A stretch of DNA of 64,000 bases, taken from NCBI GenBank assembly GCA_029339195.1, contig JAPTJF010000145.1:62001-126000 (forward strand), read 5' to 3'. Of this stretch, positions 46,453 through 57,436 are shown in pieces. Each line of letters opens with the position of its first letter. Within the stretch, counting starts at the first letter, position 1. This stretch comes from Micractinium sp. NFX-FRZ. Lineage: Eukaryota > Chlorophyta > Trebouxiophyceae > Chlorellales > Chlorellaceae. The notes under the pieces are model-generated. The model saw only the letters and a list, made by a program, of their open reading frames with translations. It did no database searches and was not told where the DNA came from. The position numbers were made by a program, and so were the translations under genes.

Positions 46453-48365
46453 CTACCTAGGCGGGGAGTTTGCATTGCTGGCGGGACCCGGGGAGGCGTC
46501 GCTGCCGCTGCCGTTGCAGTAGGCAAAGGCGCCGGCGTAGGCGCTGGTGCCGCCACTGCCGCCGCCGCAGCCGTTAGTATTGCCGCCAAAGGCACTGCTG
46601 CCGCAGCTTGTGCTGCCGCCAAAGGCACTGCCGCCGCAGCTTGTGCTGCCGCCAAAGGCACTACTGCTGCCGCCGGCGCCGCCGCCGCTCGTGCAGCCGC
46701 CAAAGGCGCTGCCGCCAAAGGCGCTGCCGCCAAAGCTGGCGCGCTGGCTCGTCGCCGTGCCAGAGACGGCGGCGCCGGCGGCATCGGCTAGCTGGGAGCT
46801 GCTGCCACACTTGCTGCAGCTTGCTGAGCGTTCTCCGCACGCGCACACCACTTCGTCATCGCTGCTCATCTCGCTGCCGCTGCCCGTGATGCCGTCGCCG
46901 CCGCCGGTGCGGGGCTTGGAGGGCGAGCTGCGTTGTTGCAAGCTAGGCATGAAGCGGCACAGCAGCTGCGTCGCAAACCGCTTGTTCACTGGTTTGGACT
47001 GCATGGAAGGGAGGTGGAGAGGGAAAGGGGGCATGTTGGCCATGGGAGACACAATCCGTCCGCAGGGCGCGGCAACACTGCGCCTTCCTGTGCAGCGGCA
47101 AGGGGCACCCCGCGCGCAAGGCCTCAGCACGCAGCGCACGCAGCGTGACTCTCGGTAGAGGCTTGCCGAACCCGTCTGTCTGCTGGCTCAGCTTGAATTT
47201 GCTGTGCCAGCTCAGCACAGCTGCGTGCCAGCTCAGCTCACCACGACGTCGTTGAAGCCGCTGTCCATGCACTCGTGCCACAGGGGCGAGCCGTGCGCCA
47301 CGTCCTCGGATGTGAAGGCCACAATGGGCACGGGCTGCCAGCCATGAAGGCTCTCGGCGCTGCAGCAAGGAAGGAGGGAGAGAGGCAGGGCGACAGTGCA
47401 GGCGGTGGGTGCAAGGTACGGCGGGGTATGGCAAGGTACGGCGGTGCAAGGAGGGCGAAGAGGGCAGCGCGGTGAGGCACAGGGTGGCGCATCACGGGCA
47501 ACATCCTCACGCTCACCGTGCCACCAACCCAACAGCTGCTCCCAACCGATGGACCCCTGCCAGGCAGCAGCAGCAGCAGCAGCAGCAAGCAGCAGAGCGC
47601 CCTCACCTGCGGATGGACAGTACCGCCTGAATCCCATCGAGCACAGGCATCATGAGATCCTGCGGCAGGGGAGACAGCAACAGGGCGCAGTGGAGCGAGC
47701 AGCTGCAGGTGCTTGGAGGCGTGCGCTGCCCCTTCCTGCAGCTGGCTGCGCGGCCCAAGCGGCCTCCGCTGATCTCAACAGCACGCAACAGCTTGAAGCG
47801 GTGGGCGGGGGCGCCTCACCATGAACACCATGGAGACTGCTGCACGCCCATGGCTCAGGTAGGCCTGCAGGCCCGCCTGCCCGTCGCCCGCCTCGATCAC
47901 ATGCAGGTCAAGCTGCGGGCACAAAGAGGGGCAGCAGGGAGGCGGGGGGTGAGAACGCGTGGGGTGGTAGCGGCAGAAGGCGGCGGAGGGAGGGGCGGCA
48001 GGCAAGCATAGCTGGTGTGCAGCGGCCGCAAGTGGACAGGAGGCGAAGGATCGAGGCAGCGGGGCCCTATAGCGTTGTAGGGTTGAGAGACGGGTTGGGG
48101 ATGGGGCCCTTTTTTGCACCGGCGGCGGCGCGCAAGCAGCGGCGGGATGGCGCCCAAGCAGCGGCGGCAGAAAGTGTGCGGGTTTGAGCTTACCGAACGC
48201 AGTAGCTTGCCCAGCAGGATGCGGTTCAGCGGCTGGTCATCCTGCAAGTGCAAGGGAAAGGGGGCGGCGAAGTCGGACCTTGCGGACGTTCAGGCGCGCG
48301 CCATCCAGTGCGGCTCCCCCCCTCCCTGGGGCCTGCCGGCTGCTCACCACTACTAGAACCGACAT
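46453..48365 (-). CDS. Receiver-domain response regulator with FGG-rich tail
   Basis: Six exons: 48365-48348, 48241-48194, 47912-47820, 47659-47607, 47359-47242 and 46998-46453. They give 291 aa in phase. The first coding exon is only 18 nt (MSVLVV), the first strand of a receiver fold. Further upstream coding exons cannot be excluded, but 48365 is the first in-frame ATG. The receiver domain fills residues 1 to about 125, with acidic pair DD at 7-8, phospho-acceptor Asp 54 (DLMMPVLDG), Thr 87 (VAFTSED) and Lys 112 (SKPVNK): a full catalytic set with normal spacing. No kinase or DNA-binding domain is present. The C-terminal 100 residues are Gly/Ser/Cys-rich, with repeated SAFGGSTSCGG-like units and an acidic SDDE patch. 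It likely takes phosphate from a histidine kinase phosphorelay; its output is unknown. Confidence 0.8.
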
Positions 48366-49113
48366 GCAAGAGTCTGGGGACCCGGAGGAGGCCGCCAAAG
48401 AGCAGGGCAGCACTGAGTGGGTCAGCCGGCGCTTGTGAGCCGCAGGTGGGTGGCGCAAGTGGGGGAAGGGTGTCGGGCTAGTGAAGTGGGATTAGGACAG
48501 GTATAACAAGCGTATGAGACGCTTTGGGACACGATTGCCAAGATCCAGCTCGTGTCCACAACTTTTGCGGTGGCCGAAAAAGTGCACTGCCAGCTGGGCT
48601 GGCGCCGTTTCAGCGCCCGTTTGAGCGTTTCAGTGCACACATTAGAGGTCTGTGCACCACCGCACAGGTTCTCTTGGTGGTCTGCCAGCCTGGCGCAGGC
48701 CTGGCGGATCTCTCTGAGTCTCTCCAAAGCACTGCCCGGCGGGGCCTGTGTCTGTTGGCTGCAGGCATTGCTGTGACAACATTTAGGGGAAATGTAAACG
48801 GCGTGCGCGCCAGGAGATAGTGAACAATGTGCAGCAAAGTATGGTGGGCCCGCCATGTGCAGCGGCGGCAGCAGTACAGCAGCAACTGATAGCGCTCTTC
48901 AGCACGGTGAGCATCGTGATGGTATGACAATCGAACAACAGGCAGGACGGGAGGAGGGGCATGCAAAGTTGAGGGGGGGCCCGCATGAGGCACACCAGGG
49001 AGACTCGCAGAAGCAGACGGGCACAAGAGTGAGGGGCGCTGTACAGGCGGCACAGCCAGCTACAGAGGGGCATATACAAAGGAAATGACAGGGGGCCAGG
49101 CTACTCTTGAGAT
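48366..49113. other. Intergenic region between two minus-strand genes
   Basis: These 748 bp hold the promoter and 5' UTR of the response regulator and the 3' UTR of the next gene. A minus-strand open frame across about 48460-48740 contains a plausible helix (ALERLREIRQACARL), but I found no splice join that would connect it to the receiver domain. No exact TGTAA follows the 49114 stop. Confidence 0.4.
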
Positions 49114-51173
49114 TCAGGCGGCAATGCCCTGGGCCATGCGCCAGAGCGATGCCAGCAGGCGCAGCGCCAGCTCAGCGTAAACCACTGCCGCCATCACAAC
49201 GACACGCAGCACGCTCGCAGGCAGCGTCACCAGCGAGCGCGGCAGGCGCAGCACGCCGCAGCTGGCCTGCTGCGCCAGGGCGGCACAGAACAGCAGCGCC
49301 GCCTCCGTGGCCGCCAGCAGCTGCAGGGCAAGCTGCAGCGGCAGCTGCAGCGGTGATGCTGGACCCTTCTCCGCTGCTGCTGGTGCTGGTGCTGCGGCGG
49401 CCGGGTCGGTTGCCAACCCCTCGCGCTGCGCCGAGTCCGCCGCTGCCACGCTGCGCTGCCCTGCATTGCTGCCAGCCTGGCCGCTGGCGCGGAACACCAG
49501 CCCTGGGACGTAACTCTCCAAGCCGCCGCCGCTCCCAGCGCTGCCATCGCCAGCACCACCACTGGCCTGCATGCGCTGCCGGGCCAAGCGCAGCGCCAGC
49601 GAAGCGCGCTGCTGAAGCTCCGCCGCCTCGGCTGCCAGCTGCTCCACCTCCTGCCACTCCAGCCCCGCCAGCTCAGCCTCCGTCTGCAAGAGAGGCAAGG
49701 TCGTGGCTTTGAACCGAGGCAGTGCAAAGGGCAGAGGCGGCACGGCTGGCCTGAGAGGCGTGAGTGCCCGTGAACACACCGTGCCGTGAATGTGCAGCAG
49801 GCCAGGGCAGGGCGTTGCAAGGAAACGCCTGGACCCTGGCAGCAGCAGAGCCGCCACCTGCCCAGCAAGATCCAGCACAGGCTGCGCACTGCCAACCTGC
49901 AACCAAGCAGTGCCCGCGCGTGCCAACGCACCTGCGGCAGCGCCAGGCTGCTGACCCAGGACACCGCTGAGCGGGGTGTGTCAAAGCCGCCGCCGGCGCT
50001 GGCGTGCTGCTGCCACAGCTCCCCTGCCAGTGACCCGCCACTGCTCACGCTCCCACCGCCTCCGCCGGCAGTGCTGTAATAGGCGCTGGCTGTGGAGGGG
50101 GGTGGGTGCGGCGCTGGGCGCCCTAGAGGCAGCTGCAGGAGGAGCTCCGCCCTGCATCGGCAGAGCCGGGCACGGCGGCCAAAGGGGCACGGTAACATCG
50201 CACGATGTGGCAGGACATATAGCTACATCACGTGCAGAGATACAGCAGTCACGGCTTGCGGCTTGCACGGCACGTGGCGCCTGCAGGCGGCAATGGCATC
50301 CCGCATCTGAGCGCAGAGGCAGGGGCACACCTGAGGCTTGATGGCTCTGGAGGCAGCAGGGAGGCGTCCCTGCTGCTGATGCTGGGCGGCGCAGAGGGCG
50401 GGGCCGAAAACTGGCGCGCAGCGACGGGCGCAAAGGGCGACGCGCTGCCCAGCTGCCCCAGCTGCTGCTCAGCCGGTTGCTCACGCGGGTGCGCAGCCTG
50501 CCTGTCTGCAGGCCCCTGCTCGCCGCTGCTGCCAGCCCAGGAGCCGTGTGTTGTGCCCGCCACCAGGGAGCCGTGGCTCAGCGGGCTGCTCGCCTCCGTC
50601 TCCGCCTCTGTGTGCCGGGCGCTGTCGCTGTCGGGCGCAGGGTGGCCCTGGCGCTGCGCCAGCCGCCCAGGCTTGGCATCCCTGCGGGTGCATTCATGGG
50701 CAGCACGGCCTGAGCGTGTGGTGCTGCGTCGGAGGCCAGCCGGGCGGTGTCCCAGCTGCGGCAGCGGCTGCAGGAGATGCAGCAGGGGCAGGTGGGCATC
50801 GCGGGGCTGGCGGGCATTGCAGCAGTGCGTATGTGCACATGTAGATGGCAAGCTGGGCGCAGTGCAGTGCAGAGAGGTCCATGCAGGCACATGTGAGCAC
50901 GGGCTGAGCAAACCCCACCCACCTGCTGCTGAGGCGTTTGAAAAGCGCAATCGTCTCCTCAGGGCGATCCGCGTCAAAGGCTGCCCACGCTGCAAACGGA
51001 GCTCCCGCAGGCAGTGCGCTAGCAGACCGCTGCTGGTGTGCGGAGCGAGGCTGCTGGGCCAGTGCCGCTCGCAACGTCGCATCCAAGTGAACGCCGCCGC
51101 CGCTCGCCGCTGCTGCCAGAGTGCCAGACAGCTGTGCAGGCAGCGAGCGGCGGCCTCGGCCATGGCCGCTCAT
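49114..51173 (-). CDS. Unknown protein with disordered N-terminus and hydrophobic C-terminus
   Basis: Four exons: 51173-50923, 50681-50331, 50085-49932 and 49683-49114. They give 441 aa in phase. The first three exons are Ser/Ala/Gly/Pro-rich and look disordered, apart from PFAAWAAFDADRPEETIALF in exon 1. Exon 4 begins with a likely coiled coil (TEAELAGLEWQEVEQLAAEA and on to about LARQRM). It ends with three hydrophobic helices, LQLPLQLALQLLAATEAALL, VTLPASVLRVVVMAAVVYAE and a short amphipathic tail. A membrane-associated or tail-anchored protein is likely. I do not recognise the family. It is divergent from the ER DnaJ gene, 474 bp away, which could mean co-expression, but nothing in the sequence proves that. 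The exon 2 to 3 join uses the second of two nearby AGs (GCCAG|C), which alone keeps the frame. Confidence 0.65.
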
Positions 51174-51647
51174 ACCGTTTCAGAAGAAGTGCAGGAGGGG
51201 TAGTATCAGGCAGCGCAGCGGTGCCGCGAGAGGGTGGGTAAGACGGAGGCTAGGTTGGCGGGGGCGTTGGGCTCAGTGATGCACACTCAAATACCGATGT
51301 GCAACTTCTGGGATGTCAAATTTTAATGCGTCAGGCCTCCTGCGAGGACCACAAAGTTGTGCCACTCCACGCTGGAAATGCCAGCACGAAGGCGGCCAAC
51401 AGTCGAAGTAGGGCGCCAATTTCATGCCCATCAGTGTTTCCTTTGCAAGTCCTGCTTGGGCCTGCGTGGGCAGTTCAGCCTGAACAGTCCACACGATCGA
51501 GCGCCAGTGTCGCTCCTGAACTGCCTGCTCTCAATTCGCAGCATTGCAGGGCCTGATATAGCGCGTGCGGCTCCGACTTGCAGCCCACAGGCACTGGTCC
51601 ATCGACACTTGGTGCCTTCTGGCTCGTCTCTCTAGCAGCGCAGCCCC
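51174..51647. promoter_or_regulatory. Divergent promoter region of ER DnaJ gene and unknown gene
   Basis: The 474 bp between two divergent start codons must hold both promoters. ER DnaJ genes are usually induced by the unfolded-protein response, but I found no convincing ERSE-like element by eye. Confidence 0.4.
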
Positions 51648-54600
51648 ATGATGCGGCAACGAGCAGCCCTGGGAACAGTCCTGCTGCTGGGCTTGCTGGC
51701 GCTGGCCGCAGCGTGAGTGTGGCCGCTCGCTGCCGCCGCTGCGTCGCTGCCGCCGCGCCGCCACGTACTGCCCGCGCCCGTCGCCCCCGCACTCAACCCA
51801 GCCACCGCAACGTGCACCCCTGGCCCCGCTTCCTCCCCCCTCCCCCTGCAGCCGCGACTATTACGACCTTCTGCAGGTCCCACGGTCGGCCAACGATGCG
51901 CAGATCAAGCGGGCCTACCGCAAGCTGGCGCTGAAGATGCACCCAGACAAGGTGCAGGGCAGCGAGGAAGAGAAGAAGGCGGCAGCCCAGAAGTTTGCAG
52001 ACGTCAGCCACGGTGAGAGGGACAGCAGCCGGTAGATGGGTGCTGTGTGCGGGAGCAGCAGGGGTTGCTGGTGTGCAGGCGCGCTGGGCGTAGTTGGCGG
52101 CCATGCATTGCGCTGCCGAGGCAAAGGGCTAGCCCCCCTGTGGGTCACTGCACCACTCCAGTGCCCACTCCTCGTCCCCCATTGCTTTCCCTGCTGTACT
52201 TTCTTCACTGTACTCACTCGCCTGCCTGCTCTCCTGCCTGCCCGCCTGCTGGGGGTGAGGTACAAGACACGCAGTGACCTGTCTCGCATGCCCCATGCTC
52301 ACATGCAGTCCGTGTGCGTGCTGAATCGACCCCTCATATGTGTTTGCCTGCCCGTCTTGCTTGCTGCAGCCTACGAGGTCCTCACAGATTCCGAGAAGCG
52401 CAAAATCTACGACCGCTACGGGGAGGAGGGGCTGAAGCAGCAGCAGCAGCAGGGCGGCGGCGGCGGCGGCGACTTTGCCTCGTAAGTGCGGTGGGCCCTG
52501 GGTGCCGTACGGTCTGGTGCGCCTGCTGGGAACGAGGTTGCTGGTGGGGGTGCTGGTTGGAACCAGCAGGCCGGCGTAGCGTGGCTGCATGGCAGACCGC
52601 TGGGTTGCTGCGGCACGCGCCCAGGCAGGCAGGCAAGCGGGCAGAGAGAGGCAGGGCTGCTCCCCCGATCAGCGTATCCGCCTGACCCTTCCCATCTCAC
52701 CCCGCACCTCCCCGCTCCCCGCAGGTTCTTTGGCAACTTTGGTTTTGGCGGGTTTGGGCAGCAGGAGGAGGAGACGCCCAAGGGGAACAACGTGATTGTG
52801 GAGCTGGAGGTGACGCTCAAAGACCTGTACCTTGGGAACTCCTTCAAGGTAGGTTTGGTGACGTGGGTGCTGCATGCCGTGGTGGGTGTAGTGCCGCTGC
52901 GGCGACGGTCAGAGAGCCAGAACAGGTTGAGGATGAGGCTGGCGCATATGACTTGGTGCCGGCTGGCGTCCAGGTGGCATGCCTGCGGCCGCTGCTGTGG
53001 TGCACACGCTGTGCTGTTGTGGGTGCTGGGTGGGTGCAGTCACAGGCGCTGACGTGGGTGCTGCGCGCTGGAGACAGTGCTTTGCTGTGAGCCTCAACGC
53101 CCAACCTTGGACAGCAAAGCCCTGCTGTGCTGTGCGACTCAAGCCGGCGCAGCCTGTGTCTGTGCTCCCCCGCTGCAGATCATGCGTGACAAGAATGTGA
53201 TCAAGCCTGCCCCGGGCACGCGCAAGTGCAACTGCAAGCAGAAGGTGGTGACCCAGCAGATCGGGCCGGGCATGTACCAGCAGTACACCACGCAGGTGAG
53301 GCGGTACGGCCCTGCCATCTGCACAGGAGCGCTGTGCCAGGAGCCCGGTGGCTGCCCCTTGCGGAGCGCCGCCGTTCTGTTCTGATCTGCCTTCCCTCCC
53401 TCCTGTTCCCAAGCAGCCAGTCAGCCAGCCAGCAGTGCCAGCGAGGCAGTGTATTGTGTGATCCTCAATTCGGGGTGCCCCTTGCTGCCTCCCTGCAGGT
53501 GTGCGAGGACTGCGACAACGTGAAGCTGGTGCGGGAGACGGAGGCGCTGACGGTGCATGTGGAGCCGGGCATGCCGGACCGCCACACCATCACGTTCTTT
53601 GAGGAGGGGGAGCCCATCGTGGATGGTGAGCGCGTGAGACAGCAGGGCTTGCACACGGCAGGACTCGCACCTTGGTTCAGCGGCAGGGCGCGCCGCCTAT
53701 GGCACATGCCTCTAGGGGGTAGTGCGGGTTTCAGGGCGTGTGGGCGGGGCGCGCCGCCTGCTACGCCCGGTCCCTACCTGCCATGACTCGTTAGGGGGGC
53801 CTCTCATGCACCCTCCTGGCCTTCACACTGCGTCGCCCCTCCCCCCTTCCCACCCCACCCCTGCCCTCTCCCCCAGGCGAGCACGGCGACCTGCACATTG
53901 TGCTGCGCACGCAGCCGCACGCGCAGTTTGAGCGGCGCGGCGACGGCCTGATGTACAACGCCACCATTTCGCTGCTGGAGGCGCTTGTGGGCTTTGAGCG
54001 CGAGGTGTGTGGGTGGCAGCGTGGAGGTTCCATGGGTGGGCGTTGCTTGGAAAGTGTTTGGGATGTGTAGTGCCAATCAGGGGCGCTTGTGGGAGTTGAG
54101 CTGAAGGCGGGCAAATGGGTGCAATTGGATGCGTGTGGCACGGTGGCTCGCCGCTTCCCTGGCCTATCATGTCCCCCCTCTTGGCAGACGTGCCTCCCAG
54201 CAACCGCATGTTGTGCCCCTCCGCAGATTGAGCACCTGGACGGGCACAAGGTGCAGATTGGCAAGAAGGGCGTGACCAAGCCAGGGGAGATCCGCTGGTT
54301 CCAGGGGGAGGGCATGCCGCAGTTTGAGAAGGTGGGTGCTGATCCAGCGCTGGCTAGGCGCTGCCAGGCATTGGCTTGTGTTTGGGTCGGATGTGTGGAG
54401 AGGTGGGACGGGCCTGCGTGGTAGCGGCAGCAGTGTTGGCAAGCAGAACCTGAACAGCCACAGTGGCTGTGTGCCGGGGGTTTGTCCAGACCTCTGCCAC
54501 GCTGCTGGCACCCACGCCACGGCTGTGCTGCCCTGCTGTCGCAGCCGCCAGAACCGCGCCGCCTGAGCCGTGCCTTCCCTGCCCGCGCGCCCTCCTCACC

Positions 54601-54762
54601 CCTCGAGTCCCATCTTCTGCCTGGCTGCAGACCACCCGCGGCGACATGTGGGTCACCTTCACGGTGGCCTTCCCCAAGGCGATCACAGAAGAGCAGAGGA
54701 CGGAGCTGCTGCGGGTGTTTGGGAACGACGCCGAGTGGCAGCGGCAGCGGGACGAGCTCTGA
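51648..54762 (+). CDS. ERDJ3: ER-lumen DnaJ co-chaperone, ERdj3/DNAJB11 type
   Basis: Nine exons: 51648-51712, 51852-52012, 52370-52481, 52725-52848, 53179-53295, 53499-53625, 53877-54004, 54227-54331 and 54631-54762. They give 356 aa, close to human DNAJB11 (358). Residues about 1-22 are a signal peptide ([20 protein letters not shown]). The J domain follows with [16 protein letters not shown] at about 52-54 and [21 protein letters not shown] Gly-rich linker and [11 protein letters not shown] come next, then the substrate-binding region with the ERdj3 cysteine pairs (CNC and CEDC), [37 protein letters not shown] and GEGMPQF. The protein ends in RDEL, a KDEL-type retrieval signal. It delivers unfolded clients to BiP in the ER lumen and stimulates its ATPase. 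The paired ATGs at 51648 and 51651 make either start possible. Confidence 0.93.
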
Positions 54763-55176
54763 TGCCGGCACCGAAGGGTGCAGGCGCCTGCGCGGCGCTG
54801 TGTTCAAAGTCTGCACCTTCTCTCTTCGTGATTTCATTCGTATAACTTCCCTTACATGCTATATGCTTGGCACGTTCACTGCATGGTGCTGCTTTGCTTC
54901 TTTGTGCTGTGGCGTGCCAACTGGCGCGTCGCCGGGCATGCCCGCATGGCGGTCAACACTTGTTTTTGACCAGCCTGCGCTCGCTGCAACAGGGCCGACA
55001 CTGCGTGGCAACACTGCAAGTATTAGCAAGCAGCTGTGACCACTGTGGCAGCGAAGCGACACCATCTCAGCCGCAGGAACCATCAGCTTGCTGCCGGTCT
55101 CCTCCGATACCACCGCACGGCAAATTTGCAGCGGTGCACGCAACTGATCCGCGCCTTGAGGGCACCTCAGTCAGAG
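54763..55176 (+). other. Intergenic region
   Basis: This 414-bp gap between two plus-strand genes holds the 3' UTR of the DnaJ gene and the promoter of the WD-repeat gene. I see no TGTAA and no other recognisable element. Confidence 0.5.
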
Positions 55177-57436
55177 ATGGCGCCCCCTCCTGCCAAGCCG
55201 CAAATCGCGGAGCTGGTGCACCGCAGCCTGGGCTCGACGGTCTACGACGTCAAGTGAGCATTGCTGCCGGGACATTTGGGCAGCCGGGCAGCTCCAAGAT
55301 GGAGTTGGTTGAAGCTGCCGCCGCCGCCGCCACTCCCACCCGCCGCGCACTGCCTGCACGCCCCGCCCCCTGCTCGCAGGTGGCTGCCCGGCACAGCCAA
55401 GTTTGTGTCTCTGGGGTGTCACCCTCGAGGCACAGGCGTGCTGCAAGTCTACGAGCTGGATGGCTCAGAACTGAAGCTGGCAGGCAAGGCGGAGCAGCCC
55501 ACCTCGCTCAAGTGCGGCAGCTTTGGCGCCTCGCCAGCTGGTGCGGCCCACCTGGCGCTAGGCACGCTGGACGGCCAGCTGCAGCTGCTGGACCTTGAGC
55601 GGCTGGAGGCAGGGCCTCTGTTTGCGGTGCAGGCACACAGCGGCATCCTGAGTGCGGTGGAAGCGTTCGGAGGCGGCAGCGGTGGCCAGGTGGGTGCTCG
55701 CTCTCCTTGCATGGGGCGGCCCCTTGGCAAGTGTGCGGCTCGCTGTATGGGGTGCATTTGGAATTATGATGGTGCACACAACACACGGCTTCGCTGTTTC
55801 ATGCCAGGCATGGTCTTGTCCATGATGTGCAGGGCGCCGACTGCGGCGCGCCAGCGGTAGTGACCGCCGGCGCAGACGGCGGCGTGCGGGTGTGGGACCC
55901 TCGGCAGCCAAGCGCTCCGACAGCCGCCTTCCTGCCTGCCGCCGGCTCAGCGCAGCGCGAGTGCTGGTGCGTGGCGATGGGCAACGCGCACAGCAGCGAG
56001 GAGCGGAGCGTGCTGGCAGGCTACTCCAACGGAGACCTCAAGATGTTTGACCTGCGAGGGGGCGGCGGCGCAGCGGTGCGGTGGGAGACAAACGTCGGCA
56101 AAGGCGTGTGCGGGGTGCAGGTGAGGGGGCGCGGCAGGGAGTTGCGTGGCGTGGGTACATGTTGGTGTTGCTTCTGAGGAGCGGGGGCAGCTGTGCCTAG
56201 CTCAGACTGAGCCACTATTTCCCCTGCGGTACATCCCGCCCCTGCTCCCGCCTGGGCAGATGGGTGCCCAGGTTCGGCAGCCCGCACCCAGCAGGGATTG
56301 GGCCATGGCCCCGCTTGTTGCTCTTTTCCCTGTGTGGCGTAATCTTGCACGACCCATCCCTCTGCCCCTCCCTGCCATCCTTCCAGTTTGACCGCCGCGA
56401 CATCCCCATGAACAAGTTTGTGGCCACCTGCCTGGAGGCGCAGCTGTGCCTGTTTGACGCACGCACGCAGCACCCCACGCGCGGCTTTGCGGCGCGCATA
56501 GAGACGCTGAAGCGGGATGCCACGCTGTGGGGGGTGCATCACATGCCGCAGGTGTGGGGCTGGGGTGGGGTGCTTAGTTGAGCTGTCCAAAGGGTGTGAG
56601 AGACGCTGAAGCAGGATGGCAAGCTGGGGGCCGGGCACTGCATGCCAGAGTGTTGGCCAGGATGACATGAGGGGAGGATGGAGCAGGGGTGGGTATGTGT
56701 GGAGTGGCACACAGGGTGGTGACAGGCGCTCATCACAGCATGCGCCATCCAGCCCCTGCTCTGCCTACCCAACCAGGCACCCATGTCAGCTGCACCTTGC
56801 CAGTGCCGCCCTTCTAAGCAGCCACCCCAAGCTGGCTTTCCACCCTTTCACCCGGCAGCCTTGGCAGAAGCCTCTGCCGCCCACCAAAGTGTGCCATGCC
56901 ACACTCACTGACAACCCGCTCACTTCCTGCGGTGCCATGTCACCCCTGCAGAACCGTGATGTGTTCATGGTGACCTGCGGGGACGGCTCGCTGGCGCTGC
57001 ACAAGTACCGCTACCCAGACCAGCGGTGCGTGCAGGCGGTATTGGGGAGGGCCTTGAGGGGCTGTAAGAGCAATGTATAAAAGCAGCAAGCAGTATTTCG
57101 TACCCAGCGGTGGGTGAGTGGGGAGGGCTGGGGGGAGGGTAGGAGTTGGCTGTGGCCCCTAGCCTGGCTCTGCACCTGTGCCTGCAGCAGCCCGCTCTGT
57201 ACCGCTCTCACTTGCCCCCACTCCCCCTGCCCACCTTGTCCTGCAGGGTGGTTAAGGACGGCAAGGGGCAGGAGATGGGGGTGGCGGGCACAGCAGAGCT
57301 CCTCTGCGACCGCGGCATCTCCTGCCAGCCCGTCTCTGGGTTTGACTGGAGCCCAGACAAGGCCGGCGTGTTTGTGGCGGCAGCATTTGACCAGACGCTG
57401 CGGGTGGGCATGGTCAGCAAGGCAGGCACGCTGTGA
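55177..57436 (+). CDS. WDR92: WD-repeat protein WDR92/DNAAF10 (Monad)
   Basis: Six exons: 55177-55253, 55380-55689, 55833-56120, 56387-56551, 56952-57025 and 57247-57436. They give 367 aa (human 357). The protein matches WDR92 from end to end: KPQIAELVHRS at the start, VYDVKWLPGTAKFVSLG, RGTGVLQVYEL, KCGSFGAS, GGVRVWDPRQPS, CWCVAMGNAHSSEERSVLAG, GDLKMFDLR, RWETNVGKGVCGVQFDRRDI, FDARTQHPTRGFAA, and GVAGTAELL then FDWSPDKAGV at the end. WDR92 binds the R2TP/prefoldin-like co-chaperone and is needed to assemble axonemal dyneins in the cytoplasm; its species range follows motile cilia. The start ATG lies just before the conserved KPQI block. A TGTAA lies 24 nt after the stop. Nothing suggests decay: all exons are open and the splice sites are good. 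Confidence 0.93.
56597..56660 (+). repeat. Decayed copy of exon-4 3' edge in intron 4
   Basis: GAGACGCTGAAGCAGGATGG near 56600 repeats GAGACGCTGAAGCGGGATGC of exon 4 near 56501. The following GCACTGCATGCC echoes GCATCACATGCC. Offset is about 98 bp. Confidence 0.8.

Noticed and set aside
50750..50835. Plus-strand coiled-coil-like reading (SQLRQRLQEMQQG) opposite the 49114-51173 gene
   Set aside because: It is bounded by a stop upstream, has no start, and lies within an intron of a minus-strand gene whose exon phases agree.
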